A stretch of DNA of 36,136 bases from Syntrophaceae bacterium UBA6112 (GCA_002423465.1 DIWG01000023.1:1-36136), one strand, 5' to 3'; shown: positions 6,652 to 15,751, counted from the first letter of the stretch. Notes: generated by a model from the sequence alone, not told the origin. Made by a program: numbers and translations.

Positions 6652-9357
6652 ATGACCAGGAAGAAAGCCATTCAGAGGCAGAAGGTCAGGCGTCTGCCCT
6701 CCGGGCCGACGGGGTCGCAAACGCTTTTAGAAGAAAGCGATTCGATGGAGCAAAGTGCGCTCCAGGAGGATCGGTTGCCAAAGAATTTCCCGATTGTTGG
6801 CATCGGCGCCTCCGCCGGCGGCCTGGAAGCGCTGGAGATGTTCCTTAAAAACGTGCCGGCAATGAGCGGCATGGCTTTCGTCGTCGTCCAGCACCTGGAC
6901 CCGACCCACAAGGGGATCATGGTGGAGCTGCTCCAGCGGTCCACCCCGATGCCGGTCGTCCAGGTCAAGGACCGGATGCAGGTCGAGCCCGATTGTGTTT
7001 ATGTGATCCCTCCGAACCGGGACCTCTCCCTCCTGCATGGGATGCTTCACCTCCTCGAACCGACGGCGCCCCGGGGTTTAAGGCTGCCCATCGATTTCTT
7101 CTTCCGAACGCTTGCGGACGACCTGCAGGACAAAAGCATCGGCGTGATCCTTTCGGGTATGGGCTCAGACGGCACGCTTGGGCTCCGGGCGATGAAAGAG
7201 AAGGCCGGGGTGGCCTTCGTCCAGTCGCCCTCCTCGGCCAAGTTCGACGGCATGCCGAGAAGCGCGATCGACGCGGGGCTGGCTGACGTTGTCGCCCCGG
7301 TGGAGGAGTTGCCCGCCCGGATTGTCGCCTATCTCCGGCACGCGCCCCTCATCTCCCGGCCGGACCTTCCCTTGGAGGGCAAGGCCCAAAGCGCGCTGGA
7401 GAAGATCTTCATCCTGCTTCGGACGCAGACCGGCCACGACTTTTCACTCTACAAAAAGAGCACCGTCTACCGCCGGATCGAACGGCGGATGGGTCTCCAC
7501 CAGATCGACCGGATCGCGAGCTACGTCCGGTTCATGCAGGAGAACCCCCAGGAGACGGAACTCCTGTTCAAGGAGCTTCTAATCGGCGTGACCAGCTTTT
7601 TCCGTGATTCAACCCCATGGGAGCAACTGAAGGAGAAGATCATCCCGGCACTTTTGGAAACCCGCCAAACGGGCGGAACGATCCGGGCCTGGACGCCCGG
7701 CTGTTCCACGGGGGAGGAGGCCTATTCTCTGGCCATTGTCTTCAGAGAGGCTCTGGAGCAGGTGAAGCGGGCCGGGAACTTTTCGCTCCAGGTTTTTGCC
7801 ACCGACCTGGACAAGGACGCCATCGGCAAGGCCCGCACGGGCACCTATCTGGCGAACATCACCGCCGACGTTTCACCGGAACGATTGCGCAGGTTCTTTG
7901 TCGAAGAGGAGCGCGGCTACCGGGTGGAAAAGGAGATCCGCGAGTCGGTGGTCTTTTCCCCCCAGAACGTCATCATGGACCCGCCCTTCACGAAGCTCGA
8001 CATCCTGATCTGCCGGAACCTTCTGATCTACCTGGACCCGGCGCTCCAAAAGAAGCTGTTGCCGCTTTTCCATTACAGCCTGAACCCCGGCGGCATTCTG
8101 TTCCTCGGCAGCGCGGAGACGATCGGCGCCGTTACCGATCTTTTCGCTCCGCTGGATGGCAAGACGAGGATCTACCGCCGTCTTGAATCCGAGTTGAGGT
8201 CCGAACCGATCGAGTTTCCCGCCACCTTCTTCCCTGCCAAGTTGGATGCCCGGCCAATGGCCGCGGCCAAACAACCCGCCCCCAACCTCCAGGTCCTGGC
8301 GGATCAATTGCTTCTGACGCAATATGCCCCGGCGGCCGCGCTCACGAACGACAAGGGCGACATCCTCTACATCAGCGGCAGGACGGGCAAGTACCTGGAG
8401 CCGGCGGCCGGAAAAGCCAACTGGAACATCTTCGTCATGGCCCGCGAGGGGCTGCGCTATGAACTCAGCGGCGCCTTCCAGAAGGCGATCCGGCAGAAAG
8501 GTGCGATCACCCTCCGGAACTTGAAGGTGAGGAGCAACGGCGGGATGCAGGCGGTGAACGTCACGATCCGGCCGATCGCCGAGCCGGAGGCGATGCGGGG
8601 GATGCTGCTGACCGTTTTTACGGATGTGGACACGCCCTCCGAAGTCAAGACGCCGAGCAAACGCGAGAAGACTTCCGCCCCAGGTACCCGGGTGGCGGAA
8701 CTGGAGCATGAGATCGGGCAGGCCCGTGAGGAGCTGCAGTCCACCCGCGAAGAAATGCAGACCTCCCAGGAAGAGCTCAAATCGATGAACGAGGAGCTGC
8801 AGTCCACCAATGAGGAGTTGCAGAGCGCCAACGAGGAGCTGACCACCTCCAAGGAGGAGATGCAGTCGATGAACGAGGAACTGCAGACGGTCAACAACGA
8901 ACTCCAGGCCAAGGTGTCCGAGCTCTCCCAGACGAACAACGACATGAAAAACCTCCTCGACAGCACCGACATCGCCACACTGTTTGTGGACGATGCGCTC
9001 AACGTCCGGCGCTTCACCAAACAGACCAGCAAAATCATCAAACTGATCCCGGGCGACGCGGGCAGACCCTTTACCGACATCGCCTCGGACCTGCTCTACC
9101 CCGAGTTTGCCGCCGATGCACGAGAAGTGATCAGAACCCTGGTCTTTGTGGAAAAGCCGGTCGCCACCCGCGACGGGCGCTGGTTTAGGGTCCGCATCAT
9201 GCCCTACCGCACGCTGGAGAACCGAATTGACGGTGTGGTGATCACCTTCACGGACATCACCGTATCCAAGACGCTGGAGGCGGAGCTCCGCAAGACTCAG
9301 GCCGGTTTGGAAACGTGGATCGTGGAACAACAAGACAAAACAGGAAAAGGGAAATGA
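6652..9357 (+). CDS. CheB-CheR-PAS fusion: chemoreceptor methylesterase/methyltransferase
   Basis: A 901-residue fusion. Residues about 45-230 form a CheB methylesterase domain with the Ser-His-Asp triad in place (GIGASAGGLEAL with Ser54, VVVQHLDPTHKG, LSGMGSDGTLGL) but without the receiver domain of classical CheB. About 246-509 is CheR, the SAM-dependent glutamate methyltransferase (TSFFRD, WTPGCSTGEEAYSLA, FATDLDKDAI, ICRNLLIYL). A degenerate PAS-like segment (about 547-662) follows, then a long Glu/Gln-rich coiled coil (about 683-764) with repeated NEELQS heptads and a C-terminal PAS domain (about 766-880). ATG 6652 is chosen because AGGGAGG (6639-6645) sits six bases before it; the frame is open from 6583. 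Such hybrids usually carry or partner a histidine kinase. Here the partner downstream is an HD-GYP protein, which suggests a link to c-di-GMP signalling rather than classical taxis. Confidence 0.93.
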   Translation: MTRKKAIQRQKVRRLPSGPTGSQTLLEESDSMEQSALQEDRLPKNFPIVGIGASAGGLEALEMFLKNVPAMSGMAFVVVQHLDPTHKGIMVELLQRSTPMPVVQVKDRMQVEPDCVYVIPPNRDLSLLHGMLHLLEPTAPRGLRLPIDFFFRTLADDLQDKSIGVILSGMGSDGTLGLRAMKEKAGVAFVQSPSSAKFDGMPRSAIDAGLADVVAPVEELPARIVAYLRHAPLISRPDLPLEGKAQSALEKIFILLRTQTGHDFSLYKKSTVYRRIERRMGLHQIDRIASYVRFMQENPQETELLFKELLIGVTSFFRDSTPWEQLKEKIIPALLETRQTGGTIRAWTPGCSTGEEAYSLAIVFREALEQVKRAGNFSLQVFATDLDKDAIGKARTGTYLANITADVSPERLRRFFVEEERGYRVEKEIRESVVFSPQNVIMDPPFTKLDILICRNLLIYLDPALQKKLLPLFHYSLNPGGILFLGSAETIGAVTDLFAPLDGKTRIYRRLESELRSEPIEFPATFFPAKLDARPMAAAKQPAPNLQVLADQLLLTQYAPAAALTNDKGDILYISGRTGKYLEPAAGKANWNIFVMAREGLRYELSGAFQKAIRQKGAITLRNLKVRSNGGMQAVNVTIRPIAEPEAMRGMLLTVFTDVDTPSEVKTPSKREKTSAPGTRVAELEHEIGQAREELQSTREEMQTSQEELKSMNEELQSTNEELQSANEELTTSKEEMQSMNEELQTVNNELQAKVSELSQTNNDMKNLLDSTDIATLFVDDALNVRRFTKQTSKIIKLIPGDAGRPFTDIASDLLYPEFAADAREVIRTLVFVEKPVATRDGRWFRVRIMPYRTLENRIDGVVITFTDITVSKTLEAELRKTQAGLETWIVEQQDKTGKGK

Positions 9358-9441
9358 GAGATTCCCGACAGGAACAAGACAGGACCCAAACGAGAAGTTT
9401 GCCGGGTCAACCAAGACGCGACAGAAAAGAGAGGGAACATC

Positions 9442-11109
9442 TTGGAAAAAGCTCATAAACCCTCATCCGATGCCGCCGGGCTGCGCCGCCGGGCGGAAGA
9501 GCGCCTCAAGGAAAAGCAGAAGAATCAGCGGTCCGCGGGATCGGGAGGTGTCGCCGGAAAACAGGAAGCCGCGCAAGAGCCGCAGCGGCTCATTCAGGAG
9601 CTGCAGATCCACCAGATCGAACTGGAGATGCAGAATGAAGAGCTGTGGGAGTCGCGGGCAGAGGTAGAGGCAGGTCTGGAGCTCTACACCGACCTGTATG
9701 ATTTCGCACCGGTGGGCTACTTCACCTTCGACCGCGAAGGGGCGATCCGCCGGGTGAATCTGTCCGGTGCCGGCCTGCTGGGGACGGAGCGCACCCATCT
9801 GGTCAACCGCCGCTTCGGTCAATTCGTTTCCGAGGACGACCGTTTCATATTCAACGGATTCCTGCAGAAGGTGTTTACGAAGCGGGACGACGCATCCGGC
9901 AAGGCATCCTGCGAAGTGGCACTGAAAGAGCAGCGGGATCGCCCGCATTTGCATGAATCCCCCGGTGGCCGGTACGACGATACAGGGGCAACCCGGCGTC
10001 AGGTATTCATCGAGGGGACGGTGACCGCAGAAGGGCAGGAATGCCGCGCCATGATGACGGACATCACCGAGCGCAAGCAGGCGGAGGAGGAGATCCAGAA
10101 AAACCAGGCACAACTGTCCAACGCTTTGGAAATGGCCCATCTCGGCCACTGGGAGTACGACGTTGCCAACGACCTCTTCACGTTTAATGATCAATTCTAC
10201 AATATTTTCCGCACCACGGTCGAGAAAGTCGGCGGGTATGCCATGCATTCCAGCGAATACGCCCATCGCTTTGTCCATCCCGACGACATGGATATGGTCG
10301 GGGAAGAAACCCGGAAAGCCATCGAAACAACCGATCCCCATTTCAACCGGCAAATTGAACACCGGATTCTCTATGCAGACGGCAAGGTCGGCTATATCAG
10401 CGTCCGCTTTTTCATCGTCAAGGACTCTCAAGGCAGGACGGTCAAGACTTATGGGGTGAATCAGGACATCACCGAGCGCAAAGAGGCGGAGCAAAAACTC
10501 CAAGATACGCTCGAAAGTCTCAGGAAGGCCGTGAATACAACCATCCGGGTTATGGTGTCCGCTGTGGAGACAAGAGATCCCTATACATCCGGTCACCAGA
10601 CCCGGTCGGCGGGCCTTGCCCGTGCCATTGCCACCGAAATGGGATTGCCACAGGATACAATCGAGGGCATACGCATGGCCGGTTCCATCCATGACATTGG
10701 AAAACTATCTATTCCTGCGGAGATATTGTCCAAGCCGACAAAACTGTCCGACATCGAGTTTAGGCTGATCAAGGAACACGCCCGGCAAGGGTATGAAATT
10801 CTGAAAGACGTGGAGTCCCCCTGGCCCTTGGCGGAGATCGTCCACCAGCATCATGAACGGATGGATGGTTCGGGTTATCCCGGAAATTTGAAGGGGGATG
10901 AGATTCTGATTGAGGCCCGCATCCTGGCCGTTGCCGACGTGGTGGAAGCCATGGCCTCCCACCGGCCCTATCGTGCAGGATTGGGCATCGACGCAGCTCT
11001 GAAAGAAATCGAGCAGAACAGAGGTGTCTTTTACGACAGTGATGTGGTGGATGCCTGCCTAACCTTGTTTCGGGAAAAAGGTTTTAAACTTGAAAAGACT
11101 TGGTTGTGA
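9442..11109 (+). CDS. PAS-PAS-HD-GYP protein, predicted c-di-GMP phosphodiesterase
   Basis: A 555-residue cytoplasmic sensor with no membrane segment. A charged coiled coil (about 1-75, including ELQIHQIELEMQNEEL) leads into a first PAS domain (about 78-205, LYDFAPVGYFTFDREG, closed by MTDITERKQAEE) and a second PAS of the PAS_3 kind (about 225-345, LGHWEYDV and RFVHPDDM, closed by QDITERKEAEQ). The C-terminal HD-GYP domain (about 360-545) keeps the metal and substrate motifs HDIGK, HQHHERMDGSGYP and the ADVVEAMASHRPYR stretch, so it should hydrolyse c-di-GMP. The start is TTG at 9442 after GAGAGGGA. It follows the CheB-CheR fusion by 84 bases in the same direction and is probably in its operon. 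The HD-GYP part closely resembles that of the membrane protein at 20565-22949. Confidence 0.92.
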   Translation: MEKAHKPSSDAAGLRRRAEERLKEKQKNQRSAGSGGVAGKQEAAQEPQRLIQELQIHQIELEMQNEELWESRAEVEAGLELYTDLYDFAPVGYFTFDREGAIRRVNLSGAGLLGTERTHLVNRRFGQFVSEDDRFIFNGFLQKVFTKRDDASGKASCEVALKEQRDRPHLHESPGGRYDDTGATRRQVFIEGTVTAEGQECRAMMTDITERKQAEEEIQKNQAQLSNALEMAHLGHWEYDVANDLFTFNDQFYNIFRTTVEKVGGYAMHSSEYAHRFVHPDDMDMVGEETRKAIETTDPHFNRQIEHRILYADGKVGYISVRFFIVKDSQGRTVKTYGVNQDITERKEAEQKLQDTLESLRKAVNTTIRVMVSAVETRDPYTSGHQTRSAGLARAIATEMGLPQDTIEGIRMAGSIHDIGKLSIPAEILSKPTKLSDIEFRLIKEHARQGYEILKDVESPWPLAEIVHQHHERMDGSGYPGNLKGDEILIEARILAVADVVEAMASHRPYRAGLGIDAALKEIEQNRGVFYDSDVVDACLTLFREKGFKLEKTWL

Positions 11110-11323
11110 ACGGGAGCCGTCATACGAAAATACAATCAATAATGCTCAACTCAATTCGATACCATTTTCTCCTATACGAGCTTGTCGATGGCGTCGTCGC
11201 TCCTTTCCCCCGGTCGGCCGGGATTTTGAAGGAGGCCGATTCCGGCAGCGGCAAACTCTTCAGCCTCGTGCGGAAAAATCGGCTTGATTTGGGAAAGGGT
11301 TTGGAGTAGGAAAAAGACGCGTA
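11110..11323. other. Non-coding stretch before the TPP riboswitch
   Basis: This gap of about 210 bases has no gene I can support. A short hairpin CCCGG-TCGG-CCGGG followed by ATTTT (about 11209-11226) may be a weak terminator for the HD-GYP gene. A promoter for the riboswitch transcript should lie here, but no good -35/-10 pair was recognised. Confidence 0.4.
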
Positions 11324-11405
11324 AGCGCAAGGGGTGCCGATTCGGCTGAGAAGATACCCTTTGAACCTGACCTGGGTAATGCCAGCGTAGGGAATGGCAG
11401 TGGTT
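11324..11405 (+). ncRNA. TPP (THI-box) riboswitch aptamer
   Basis: The conserved thi-box core is present in order: GGGGTGCC, GGCTGAGA (CTGAGA at 11346-11351), TACCCTTTGAACCTGA and CTGGGTAATGCCAGCGTAGGGAA. These make the two-armed aptamer that binds thiamine pyrophosphate. It lies upstream of thiN-thiD-cytX and is followed by a terminator hairpin, so high TPP should shut the operon off by premature termination. Recognition is from the consensus sequence; the outer P1 boundaries are approximate. Confidence 0.95.
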
Positions 11406-11430
11406 GTGTTTTCCATGAATCGATTCTGAG

Positions 11431-11466
11431 CCATATCCCGTCGGGGTATGGTTTTTTATTTTTTAG
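11431..11466 (+). terminator. Riboswitch-controlled intrinsic terminator
   Basis: The stem CCATATCCC-GTC-GGGGTATGG (one G-T wobble pair) is followed by TTTTTTATTTTTT. It lies about 30 bases after the TPP aptamer and about 50 bases before thiN, the usual place for the expression platform. A palindrome GAATCGATTC (about 11417-11426) in the link could take part in the alternative fold. Confidence 0.85.
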
Positions 11467-11513
11467 GCATGCCCGATCCCTGTTCGGCAAGGAGGCTTTG
11501 GCGGAGAAGACTC

Positions 11514-12191
11514 ATGAAAAGGGTGGTTTTTGTCATTTCCGGCGGAGAGCTTGGCAATCCGACTTTCCTCCGGGAACAGGCGGCGAAAGCGGCGCCCGCG
11601 GCGGTGATCTGCGCCGACGGCGGCGCCCGGCATCTCGATGACGCGGGGATTATCCCCGACTTCATCGTTGGCGACATGGATTCCCTGGATGCCCGAAGAC
11701 AGGCCGATTATGAGGCGAGAGGTTGCCGGATCATCCGCCATCCGCGGCGGAAGGATGAAACGGATACGGAACTGGCGCTCCACGAGGCTTTCAGGTTGGA
11801 ACCGATGGAGATCTGGATCTGGGGGGCCCTCGGCCATCGTGTGGACCATGCCCTGGCGAACATCTCGTTGCTTGTTCAGGGAAGGGAAAAGGGAGTCGAG
11901 GTCAAGTTGATCGACGAATGGTGCGAGCTGTTTCTGATCGCCGGACAGAAGGTTCTCGATGGGGAGACCGGCCAGACCGTCTCCCTCTTCCCCTTTACAG
12001 GGCCGGCTATCGGGGTGACGCTAACGGGATTTGAATTTCCACTGACGAAGGCGGTCATGGAGATCGGAAGACCCTATGGGGTCAGCAACCGCCTGACGGA
12101 GGAGAGGGGGATCATCGAAGTGGAATCGGGTTGCCTTCTTGTGGTGAGGTATTTTCGGCCGGGGATTTTCCCGGGGGAGGAGAAGGGATGA
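11514..12191 (+). CDS. thiN: Thiamine pyrophosphokinase
   Basis: A 225-residue thiamine pyrophosphokinase, which makes TPP from thiamine and ATP in one step in the cytoplasm. Family marks: ICADGGARHL, IPDFIVGDMDSLD (the acidic metal/ATP motif), KDETDTELAL, WGALGHRVDHALANI and, near the C-terminus, PYGVSNRL. The start ATG 11514 after GGAGAAG fits the family N-terminus (MKRVVFVISGGE); the frame is open back to 11448, but that part lies in the terminator. It is the first gene behind the TPP riboswitch. Its stop overlaps the thiD start (ATGA at 12188-12191), so the two are translationally coupled. Use of this salvage enzyme rather than ThiL suggests that the operon deals with imported thiamine or its pyrimidine part. 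Confidence 0.93.
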   Translation: MKRVVFVISGGELGNPTFLREQAAKAAPAAVICADGGARHLDDAGIIPDFIVGDMDSLDARRQADYEARGCRIIRHPRRKDETDTELALHEAFRLEPMEIWIWGALGHRVDHALANISLLVQGREKGVEVKLIDEWCELFLIAGQKVLDGETGQTVSLFPFTGPAIGVTLTGFEFPLTKAVMEIGRPYGVSNRLTEERGIIEVESGCLLVVRYFRPGIFPGEEKG

Positions 12192-13030
12192 AACCGGTCC
12201 GGATATTGACGATTGCCGGTTCGGATTCCGGCGGCGGGGCGGGAATCCAGGCGGATCTGAAGACGATCACCGTCCTTGGGGGGTTCGGGATGAGCGTCAT
12301 TACGGCGCTGACCGCCCAGAACACTCTCGGAGTCCACGGCATCCACGACGTTCCGCCGGTGTTCGTGGCCGCCCAGTTCGACGCGATTGCGACCGATATC
12401 GGAATCGACGCGGCGAAGACGGGGATGCTGGCCACCTCCGAGGTCATCCGCGTCGTTGCCGGGAAGATCCGTCAATACGGGATTGAGAAACTTGTCGTCG
12501 ATCCGGTGATGGTGGCCAAGGGGGGGATGTCGCTGATCCGTGAGGAGGCCAAGAAAACACTGATTGCCGAGCTCGTTCCGCTTGCCTTTGCTCTGACGCC
12601 GAACATCCCCGAAGCCGAAGTTCTCTCCGGGATGCGGATCTCGACCTTGTCCGATATGAAGGAGGCGGCGCGGATCATCCGGGATCTGGGGGCAAGGCAT
12701 GTCGTCGTGAAGGGGGGTCACCTCGCCGGAGATGCGACGGATCTCCTCTACGACGGTCGTGAATTCAAGACCTTCAGCGCGCCGCGGATCGCGACGGAGG
12801 ACACCCACGGAACCGGCTGTACTTACTCTGCGGCGATCGCGACTTGCCTGGGTCGCGGGATGGATGTCTCCGGAGCCGTGGCGGAGGCCAAACGTTACAT
12901 CACCGAGGCTGTTCGGCACGCCTGGCGTATTGGCGGGGGACATGGGCCGACGAACCATCTTGCACCGCTATTCAGTCCGGGGGCCGGCGGCAAGGCCGCA
13001 AGGCCGGAATCCTGGAGAACGGAAGGGTAG
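12188..13030 (+). CDS. thiD: Hydroxymethylpyrimidine / phosphomethylpyrimidine kinase
   Basis: A 280-residue ribokinase-family enzyme that phosphorylates HMP to HMP-P and HMP-PP, giving the pyrimidine half of thiamine. The N-terminal TIAGSDSGGGAGIQADLKT is the ThiD signature. GMLATSEVI, VVDPVMVAKGG, TPNIPEAEVLSG and the anion-hole/catalytic region DTHGTGCTYSAAI follow in order. The start codon lies inside the stop of thiN (ATGA). There is no fused ThiE domain, so thiamine-phosphate synthase must be encoded elsewhere if de novo joining takes place. The C-terminal 25 residues (Gly/Ala/Arg rich) go beyond the usual end of the fold. The gene ends ten bases before the transporter start. Confidence 0.95.
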   Translation: MKPVRILTIAGSDSGGGAGIQADLKTITVLGGFGMSVITALTAQNTLGVHGIHDVPPVFVAAQFDAIATDIGIDAAKTGMLATSEVIRVVAGKIRQYGIEKLVVDPVMVAKGGMSLIREEAKKTLIAELVPLAFALTPNIPEAEVLSGMRISTLSDMKEAARIIRDLGARHVVVKGGHLAGDATDLLYDGREFKTFSAPRIATEDTHGTGCTYSAAIATCLGRGMDVSGAVAEAKRYITEAVRHAWRIGGGHGPTNHLAPLFSPGAGGKAARPESWRTEG

Positions 13031-13039
13031 GTGGATCGC

Positions 13040-14233
13040 ATGGAAGAAAAAACGCGCCTGAGCGGGATCAATCTCTTTTTCCTCTGGTTCGGCGCATCCG
13101 TTTCCGTCGCCGAGATTCTGACGGGGGGATACCTCGCTGAACTGGGGGCGGCGAAGGGGTTTGGGGCGATCCTCCTCGGACACCTTGCGGGGACACTGCT
13201 TCTCGTTCTCGCCGGCCTGATCGGTTTCCGGGAGAAGGTCCCCGCGATTATGTCCATGCGGATCTCTTTCGGGAAGCAGGGTTCTTACATGATCTCGATC
13301 ATCAATATCCTCCAACTCGTCGGCTGGACGGCGATCATGGTGATCGAGGGGGGGACGGCGATGAACATGATTGCCGTTTCGCTGTGGCATTTCGACCATC
13401 CGCTGCTGATGTCCTGCCTGGTCGGCTTTTTCGTCGGCCTCTGGGTCTGCTGGGGGGTGAAGGGTTTCAAGCGGATCAACACCCTCGCTGCCGGATTCCT
13501 CCTGGTCCTCACGATCTTGATGAGCTGGGTCGTCTTTACGAATCCGGCAGCCGCAGCAGCAGCGGTGAAGCAGAAAGGGGCATTCGGCATGGGATTCGAA
13601 CTTTCGATCATCATGCCGCTGAGCTGGTTCCCCCTCATCTCCGATTACACCTCGCTCGCGAGAACGAAGAAAGGGGCTCTGATCGCCCCGTTCTTCGGCT
13701 ATTTCATCGGGAGCTGCTGGATGTATGTGATCGGGATGGCGGGCGGTCTCCTGTCCGGATCGCCCGATCCGACAAAAATCATGCTTGCCGCCAATATGGG
13801 GTTGATCGCGCTGGCGATCCTGGGGCTTTCGACCGTGACAACCACCTTCCTCGATGTCTATTCGGCAGGGATCTCCTTGATCAACATCTTCCCGAAGGTG
13901 AACGATCGGATGGCGGCGGTGGGTTTTACCGTAGTCGGGACGGCCATTGCGCTCATCTTTCCCATCGAGCGGTACACGGATTTTCTCTATCTCCTGGGGT
14001 CGGTTTTCTCACCCCTCATTGCCATCCTTCTCAGCGATTACTTTGTCCTGAAATGCGATAACCGCGACTGCCGGGCGGATGCCGTTGCAACCGTTTCGCT
14101 CGTTGCGGGGATTGCCTTCTATTATCTCATCAAGGCGCAGGAGTTGCCGATGGGATCGACCTTGACGACCATTGCTTTTACGGCGGCGCTGCACTATGTC
14201 CTGCGGAGATCGCAGCGGCGAGTCCGAGGATGA
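13040..14233 (+). CDS. cytX: NCS1-family permease, likely hydroxymethylpyrimidine transporter CytX
   Basis: A 397-residue inner-membrane protein with about twelve hydrophobic segments, of the nucleobase:cation symporter-1 family. The first segment carries FFLWFGASVSVAEILTGG, and GWTAIMVIEGGTAMN and SWFPLISDYTSLAR match the CytX/CodB branch. CytX genes are typically under TPP riboswitches and are assigned to HMP uptake; position after thiD in a riboswitch operon supports that over cytosine transport. I chose ATG 13040 because AGGTGG (13029-13034) is five bases upstream; GTG 13031, three codons earlier, is possible but has no spacing for that site. Together with thiD and thiN it makes a salvage unit: import HMP, phosphorylate it, and turn thiamine into TPP. 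Confidence 0.88.
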   Translation: MEEKTRLSGINLFFLWFGASVSVAEILTGGYLAELGAAKGFGAILLGHLAGTLLLVLAGLIGFREKVPAIMSMRISFGKQGSYMISIINILQLVGWTAIMVIEGGTAMNMIAVSLWHFDHPLLMSCLVGFFVGLWVCWGVKGFKRINTLAAGFLLVLTILMSWVVFTNPAAAAAAVKQKGAFGMGFELSIIMPLSWFPLISDYTSLARTKKGALIAPFFGYFIGSCWMYVIGMAGGLLSGSPDPTKIMLAANMGLIALAILGLSTVTTTFLDVYSAGISLINIFPKVNDRMAAVGFTVVGTAIALIFPIERYTDFLYLLGSVFSPLIAILLSDYFVLKCDNRDCRADAVATVSLVAGIAFYYLIKAQELPMGSTLTTIAFTAALHYVLRRSQRRVRG

Positions 14234-14267
14234 TCGGTTCGGAACAGTTGAAAAGGGAATCTGAAAA

Positions 14268-15620
14268 ATGCAGGAGCCGGTCAATCGGCAAAAGGATCGT
14301 GCCGCTGACATTGTCCACCGACTGCGGGAGGCAGGTCATAAGGCCTTCTGGGTGGGCGGATGCGTCCGCGACCTCCTCCGCGGCGAGGCGCCGACGGATT
14401 ACGATATTGTCACGTCCGCCCGGCCGGAGGAGGTTCAGGGGATTTTTCACCGGACGGTTCCCGTGGGCGATCGCTTCGGCGTCTGCCTCGTCGTCGAGGA
14501 GGGAACGGCTTACGAGGTAGCCACATTCCGGACGGAAGCGGACTACAACGACGGCCGCCGCCCTTCCCACATCGCCTTTGCGACCGCGGAGGAGGATGTC
14601 CGACGGCGGGACTTTACGATCAATGGCCTCCTCATGGACCCGGAGACGGGTCGGATCATCGATCATATCGATGGACGCCGCGACATCGAATTGGGGGTCA
14701 TCCGCGCGATCGGCGACCCGGAGGTGCGTTTCGCCGAAGATCATCTCCGGATGCTCCGGGCGGTGCGCTTCTCCTCAACGCTCGGTTTCACGATTGAACC
14801 GCTCACCTTTGCGGCTGTGCGGAGTCAGGCGGCCGCCATCCGGCGGATCAGCGCCGAACGGATCCGTGAAGAACTCTCCCGGCTGCTGACGGGCGCCGCG
14901 GCGCGCCGCGGCATGGAACTCCTCTCGGAAAGCGGCCTTCTCAATGAAATCCTTCCCGAAGTTCATGCCCTTCCGGGGATCGATCAACCCCCGGTCTTTC
15001 ATCCCGAAGGGGATGTCTGGGAACATACGTTGCGGATGCTATCCCTCCTTCCCCGGCCGGATGGAAAAGCCGACCCGCGTCTCGCCTGGGCGGTTCTCCT
15101 CCATGATGTCGGCAAGGCGGTCACCCGATCCGAAGATGCAACCGGGACTCACTTCTATGGGCATGTTCAGAAGGGGGAGGAGATCTCGGCGGCGATCCTT
15201 CGGAGGCTTCGCTTCTCCCGGGAAGAGATGGAGACGATCCTTGCCCTCGTTCGCGGGCACATGCTCTTCATGAACGTCCGGGAGATGCGGCCCAACCGCC
15301 TCAAACGCCTCCTGCGGATGCCGGATTTCGCAATGCATCTGGAACTCCACCGTCTCGACTGCCTCGGAAGCCACGGTCTTCTCGATCATTATGAATTCTG
15401 CAGGCAGAAATTAGCGGAGTATCCGGAAGAGGAACTCCGGCCGCCGCGCCTGCTGACCGGCAAGGATCTGATCGGGATGGGATTTTTACCCGGGCCGGTT
15501 TTCAGGGAGATTCTCCGTGCCGTCGAGGATGCCCAGCTTGGCGGTGAGGTTGCCGATGCTCCCGCGGCTCGTGAATGGGTCCGGAAACGCTGGGGCGATC
15601 GGAAGCCGCCGGACGCCTGA
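14268..15620 (+). CDS. cca: CCA tRNA nucleotidyltransferase / poly(A) polymerase family protein with HD domain
   Basis: A 450-residue class II nucleotidyltransferase. The head domain shows the pol-beta motif FWVGGCVRDLLRGEAPTDYDIV, with the catalytic Asp pair in D-Y-D, then RRRDFTINGLLMD and the RAIGDPEVRFAEDHLRMLRA region. Residues about 245-370 form an HD domain (WEHTLRML, LLHDVGK, RGHMLFM). The arrangement fits bacterial enzymes that add or repair the CCA end of tRNA; some relatives add poly(A) or only parts of CCA, so the exact activity is not certain. The gene starts 34 bases after cytX in the same direction with no terminator seen between, so it may be read from the TPP-controlled transcript. 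Confidence 0.9.
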   Translation: MQEPVNRQKDRAADIVHRLREAGHKAFWVGGCVRDLLRGEAPTDYDIVTSARPEEVQGIFHRTVPVGDRFGVCLVVEEGTAYEVATFRTEADYNDGRRPSHIAFATAEEDVRRRDFTINGLLMDPETGRIIDHIDGRRDIELGVIRAIGDPEVRFAEDHLRMLRAVRFSSTLGFTIEPLTFAAVRSQAAAIRRISAERIREELSRLLTGAAARRGMELLSESGLLNEILPEVHALPGIDQPPVFHPEGDVWEHTLRMLSLLPRPDGKADPRLAWAVLLHDVGKAVTRSEDATGTHFYGHVQKGEEISAAILRRLRFSREEMETILALVRGHMLFMNVREMRPNRLKRLLRMPDFAMHLELHRLDCLGSHGLLDHYEFCRQKLAEYPEEELRPPRLLTGKDLIGMGFLPGPVFREILRAVEDAQLGGEVADAPAAREWVRKRWGDRKPPDA

Positions 15621-15751
15621 TCCGGATGAAACCGGCCGTCGCCGGGTCATTTCAATCGATTACCTGTTCCATGTCAAACAAAACAAATCTTTTTGGGAGT
15701 GCTTGCATTTTTATTCCGGATTCATGAAAATGACGGCGGCGGGATCTCATT

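Noticed and set aside
7873..9456. 527-codon open frame on the minus strand within the CheB-CheR gene
   Set aside because: It lies antisense to clear CheR, coiled-coil and PAS sequence; its Leu/Gly-rich repeats mirror the NEELQS heptads.
9463..10692. 409-codon open frame on the minus strand opposite the PAS-HD-GYP gene
   Set aside because: Antisense shadow of strong PAS and HD-GYP motifs.
11100..11309. 69-codon frame after the HD-GYP gene
   Set aside because: TTG start inside the previous gene, no ribosome site and no recognisable similarity; likely chance.
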